Assembly: GCA_018340375.1 (NCBI GenBank)
Contig: JAFFJZ010000009.1
Location: 20,600,501 to 20,664,500 of the forward strand
DNA from: Gonatopus flavifemur
Lineage: Eukaryota > Arthropoda > Insecta > Hymenoptera > Dryinidae
Length of the DNA: 64,000 bases
Direction of reading: 5' to 3'
Made by a program: the position numbers and the translations under genes. This document shows, in pieces, positions 60,040 to 64,000 of the stretch. Positions within the stretch are counted from its first letter, which is position 1; each line of letters begins with the position of its first letter. The notes beneath the pieces are model-generated. The model was given only the letters and a program-made list of their open reading frames with translations. It searched no databases and was not told the origin of the DNA.

Positions 60040-60850
60040 TGGTGACAGCAAATAATTCTAAGTCGATGCTAGATGGTAGCAAATAATTCCTAAACGTTGA
60101 TAGGTGACAGCAAATAATTCTAAGTCGATGCTAGATGGTAGCAAAGAATTCAGAATGGTTGCTAGATGGTAGCAAAAAATTCCAAGTCGATGCTAGATGG
60201 TAGCAAATGATTCCTAAACGTTGCTAGATGACAGCAAATCATTCTAAGTCGATGCTTGATGGTAGCAAAAAATTCCAAGTGGATGCTAGATGGTAGCAAA
60301 AAATTCAGAATGGTTGCTAGATGGTAGCGGAAAATTCAGATTGGTTCCGAGATGGTAGCGAAAAATTCAGAATGGTTGCTAGATGGTAGCAAATAATTCC
60401 AAAACCTTGCTAGATGACAGCAAATAATTCTAAGTCGATGCTAGATGGTAGCAAGAAATTCCAAGTCGATGCTAGATGGTAGCAAATAATTCCTAAACGT
60501 TGATAGGTGACAGCAAATAATTCTAAGTCGATGCTAGATGGTAGCAAAGAATTCAGAATGGTTGCTAGATGGTAGCAAAAAATTCCAAGTCGATGCTAGA
60601 TGGTAGCAAATGATTCCTAAACGTTGCTAGATGACAGCAAATCATTCTAAGTCGATGCTTGATGGTAGCAAAAAATTCCAAGTGGATGCTAGATGGTAGC
60701 AAAAAATTCAGAATGGTTGCTAGATGGTAGCGGAAAATTCAGATTGGTTCCGAGATGGTAGCAAAAAATTCAGAATGGTTGCTAGATGGTAGCAAATAAT
60801 TCCAAAACCTTGCTAGATGACAGCAAATAATTCTAAGTCGATGCTAGATG
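60040..60850 (+). repeat. Local tandem duplication of 13 monomers (403 bp)
   Basis: The rare variant GACAGCAAATCATTC recurs with an offset of 403 bp (ends at 60240 and 60643), exactly 13 x 31, and the flanking monomers match in order. Confidence 0.7.
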
Positions 60851-63800
60851 GTAGCAAGAAATTCCAAGTCGATGCTAGATGGTAGCAAATAATTCCTCAA
60901 CGTTGATAGGTGACAGCAAATAATTCTAAGTCGATGCTAGATGGTAGCAAAAACTTCAGAATGGTTGCTAGATGGTAGCAAATAATTCCAAAACGTTGCT
61001 AGATGACAGCAAATAATTCCAAGTCGATGCTAGATGGTAGCAAAAAATTCAGAATGGTTGCTAGATGGTAGCAAATAATTCCAAAACCTTGCTAGATGAC
61101 AGCAAATAATTCTAAGTCGATGCTAGATGGTAGCAAGAAATTCCAAGTCAATGCTAGATGGTAGCAAATAATTCCTAAACGTTGATAGGTGACAGCAAAT
61201 AATTCTAAGTCGATGCTAGATGGTAGCAAAGAATTCAGAATGATTGCTAGATGGTAGCAAAAAATTCAGAATGGTTGCTAGATGGTAGCAAATAATTCCA
61301 AAACGTTGCTAGATGACAGCAAATAATTCCGAGTCGATGCTAGATGGTAGCAAAAAATTCAGAATGATTGCTAGATGGTAGCAAAAAATTCAGAATGGTT
61401 GCTAGATGGTAGCAAATAATTACTCAACGTTGCTAGATGACAGCGAATAATTCAAAGTCGATGCTTGATGGTAGCAAAAAATTCCAACTGAATGCTAGAT
61501 GGTAGCAAAAAATGCATAATGGTTGCTAGATGATAGCAAGAAATTCCAAGTCGATGCTTGATGGTAGCAAAAACTTCTGAATGGTTGCTAGATGGTAGCA
61601 AATAATTCCAAAACGTTGCCAGATGACAGCAAATAATTCCAAGTCGTTGCTAGATGGTAGCAAAAAATTCCAAAACGTAGCTAGGTGACAGCAAATAATT
61701 CAGAATGGTTGCTAGATGGTAGCAAATAATTCCAAAACGTTGCTAGATGACAGCAAATAATTCCGAGTCGATGCTAGATGGTAGCAAAAAATTCAGAATG
61801 ATTGCTAGATGGTAGCAAAAAATTCAGAATGGTTGCTAGATGGTAGCAAATAATTCCTCAACGTTGCTAGATGACAGCAAATAATTCAAAGTCGATGCTT
61901 GATGGTAGCAAAAAATTCCAAGTGAATGCTAGATGGTAGCAAAAAATTCATAATGGTTGCCAGATGTTAGCAAGAAATTCCAAGTCGATGCTTGATGGTA
62001 GCAAAAACTTCAGAATGGTTGCTAGATGGTAGCAAATAATTCCAAAACGTCGCCAGATGACAGCAAATAATTCCAAGTCGATGCTAGATGGTAGCAAAAA
62101 ATTCAGAATGAGTGCTAGATGGTAGCGGAAAATTCAGATTGGTTCCGAGATGGTAGCAAAAAATTCAGAATGGTTGCTAGATGGTAGCAAATAATTCCAA
62201 AACCTTGCTAGATGACAGCAAATAATTCTAAGTCGATGCTAGATGGTAGCAAGAAATTCCAAGTCGATGCTAGATGGTAGCAAATAATTCCTCAACGTTG
62301 ATAGGTGACAGCAAAAAATTCTAAGTCGATGCTAGATGGTAGCAAAGAATTCAGGATGGTTGCTCGATGGTAGCAAAAAATTCCAAGTCGATGCTAGATG
62401 GTAGCAAATGATTCCTAAACGTTGCTAGATGACAGCAAATGATTCTAAGGCGATGCTTGATGGTAGCAAAAAATTCCAAGTGGATGCTAGATGGTAGCAA
62501 AAAATTCAGAATGGTTGCTAGATGATAGCGGAAAATTCAGATTGGTTCCGAGATGGTAGCAAAAAATTCAGAATGGTTGCTAGATGGTAGCAAACAATTC
62601 CAAAACCTTGCTGGATGACAGCAAAGAATTCTAAGTCGATGCTAGATGGTGGCAAGAAATTCCGAATCGATGCTAGATGGCAGCAAAAAATTCAGAATGG
62701 TTGCTAGATGGTAGCGGAAAATTCAGAATGGTTCCGAGATGGTAGCAAAAAATTCAGAATGGTTGCTAGATGGTAGCAAATAATTCCAAAACCTTGCTAG
62801 ATGACAGCAAATAATTCTAAGTCGATGCTACATGGTAGCAAGAAATTTCAAGTCGATGCCAGATGGTAGCAAATAATTCCAAAACGTTGCTAGATGACAG
62901 CAAATAATTCCAAGTCGATGCCAGATGGTATCAAAAGTTCAGAATGGTTGCTAGATGGTAGCAAAAAATTCCGAGTCGATGTTAGATGGTAGCAAAGAAT
63001 TCAGAATGGTTGCTAGATGGTAGCAAATAATTCCAAAACGTTGCTAGATGACAGCAAATAATTCCGAGTCGATGCTAGATGGTAGCAAAAAATTCAGAAT
63101 GATTGCTAGATGGTAGCAAAAAATTCAGAATGGTTGCTAGATGGTAGCGAATAATTCCTCAACGTTGCTAGATGACAGCAAATAATTCAAAGTCGATGCT
63201 TGATGGTAGCAAAAAATTCCAAGTGAATGCTAGATGGTAGCAAAAAATTCATAATGGTTGCTAGATGATAGCAAGAAATTCCAAGTCGATGCTTGAGGGT
63301 AGCAAAAACTTCAGGATGGTTGCTAGAAGGTAGCAAATGATTCCAAAACGTTGCCAGATGACAGCAAATAATTCCAAGTCGATGCTAGATGGTAGCAAAA
63401 AATTCCAAAACGTAGCTCGGTGACAGCAAATAATTCAGAATGGTTGCTAGATGGTAGCAAATAATTTCAAAACGTTGCTAGATGACAGCAAATAATTCCG
63501 AGTCGATGCTAGATGGTAGCAAAAAATTCAGAATGATTGCTAGATGGTAGGAAAAAATTCAGAATGGTTGCTAGATGGTAGCAAATAATTCCTCAACGTT
63601 GCTTGATGACAGCAAATAATTCAAAGTCGATGCTTGATGGTAGCAAAAAATTCCAAGTGAATGCTAGATGGTAGCAAAAAATTCATAATGGTTGCTAGAT
63701 GATAGCAAGAAATTCCAAGTCGATGCTTGATGGTAGCAAAAACTTCAGAATGGTTGCTAGATGGTAGCAAATAATTCCAAAACGTTGCCAGATGACAGCA

Positions 63801-64000
63801 AATAATTCCAAGTAGATGCTAGATGGTAGCAAAAAATTCCAAAACGTAGCTAGGTGACAGCAAATAATTCTAAGTTGATGCTACATGGTAGCAAAAAATT
63901 CCAAGTGGATGCTAGATGGTAGCCAAAAATTCAGAATGGTTGCTAGATGGTAGCAAATAATTCCAAAACCTTGCTAGATGACAGCAAATAATTCTAAGTC

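Larger units (their letters stand above)
16962..64000 (+). repeat. Satellite array, 31-bp monomer, more than 47 kb, runs off the window end
   Basis: The array is head-to-tail copies of a 31-bp unit, about 1500 in all, in one orientation. Each unit opens with GCTAGATGGTAGC or GCTAGATGACAGC, then an A-rich stretch with AATTC, and ends in one of a few tails. The tails define classes: AGAATGGTT (A), CAAAACGTT or CTAAACGTT (B), and AAGTCGAT or AAGTGGAT (C and D). The GATGAC variant follows CGTT-ending units almost without exception. Common groupings are A-B-C (93 bp) and longer mixes. Single-base indels give 29-32 bp units. No gene or transposon interrupts it. It is probably heterochromatic, perhaps centromeric or subtelomeric; the sequence does not decide. 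Confidence 0.95.

Noticed and set aside
16962..64000. CRISPR array
   Set aside because: Units are contiguous 31-bp repeats with no unique spacers, in eukaryotic DNA, so this is a satellite.
16976..64000. CENP-B-box-like motif in the satellite
   Set aside because: No stretch resembles the YTTCGTTGGAARCGGGA consensus, so any centromere role is only inferred.

Overview
The window looks like nuclear DNA from an arthropod, most likely an insect. The evidence is an AT-rich composition, spliced genes with short GT-AG introns (one of 63 bp), a BEL/Pao LTR retrotransposon primed by tRNA-Arg, a mariner transposon, several foldback/MITE elements and a very long satellite array. Nothing in the sequence fixes the species.

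Left part, 1-16818. One broken multi-exon gene on the + strand accounts for most of the non-transposon coding sequence. Its visible exons are 550-868 continued at 6978-7068, then 9314-9911, 11560-12641, 16060-16459 and 16523-16818. All exon phases agree, and the last exon ends in a stop. In order the protein has a cysteine-rich N-terminal segment, a DDE-transposase-like core (IDATG ... VDYSLALL), a long acidic linker, and a C-terminal domain resembling a ubiquitin-specific protease (Cys box, four-Cys finger, His/Asp box). This is best explained as a transposon-derived or domesticated gene carrying a C19-like protease domain. The first exon or exons lie upstream, outside or unrecognised.

That gene is split by a full-length BEL/Pao element (869-6973) lying antisense in a coding exon. 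The element has 296-bp LTRs that look identical, a 4-bp target duplication, a tRNA-Arg primer site, a polypurine tract and an uninterrupted 1791-residue gag-pol ORF, so the insertion is very recent. The introns hold older material: three or four foldback MITEs, an hAT-like non-autonomous element with another foldback nested in it, and a mariner copy killed by a frameshift and a catalytic Asp-to-Asn change.

Right part, 16962-64000. One uninterrupted, head-to-tail satellite array runs off the window end. The monomer is 31 bp (about 1500 copies) and falls into a few classes arranged in higher-order patterns. Superimposed are near-identical blocks of several kb, such as 18155-22821 against 22822-27515, and exact multiples of the monomer length (403 bp = 13 units, 341 bp = 11 units), consistent with repeated unequal exchange. 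No transposon or gene interrupts these 47 kb, in contrast to the transposon-dense 16 kb beside it. The array starts about 145 bp after the stop codon of the broken gene.
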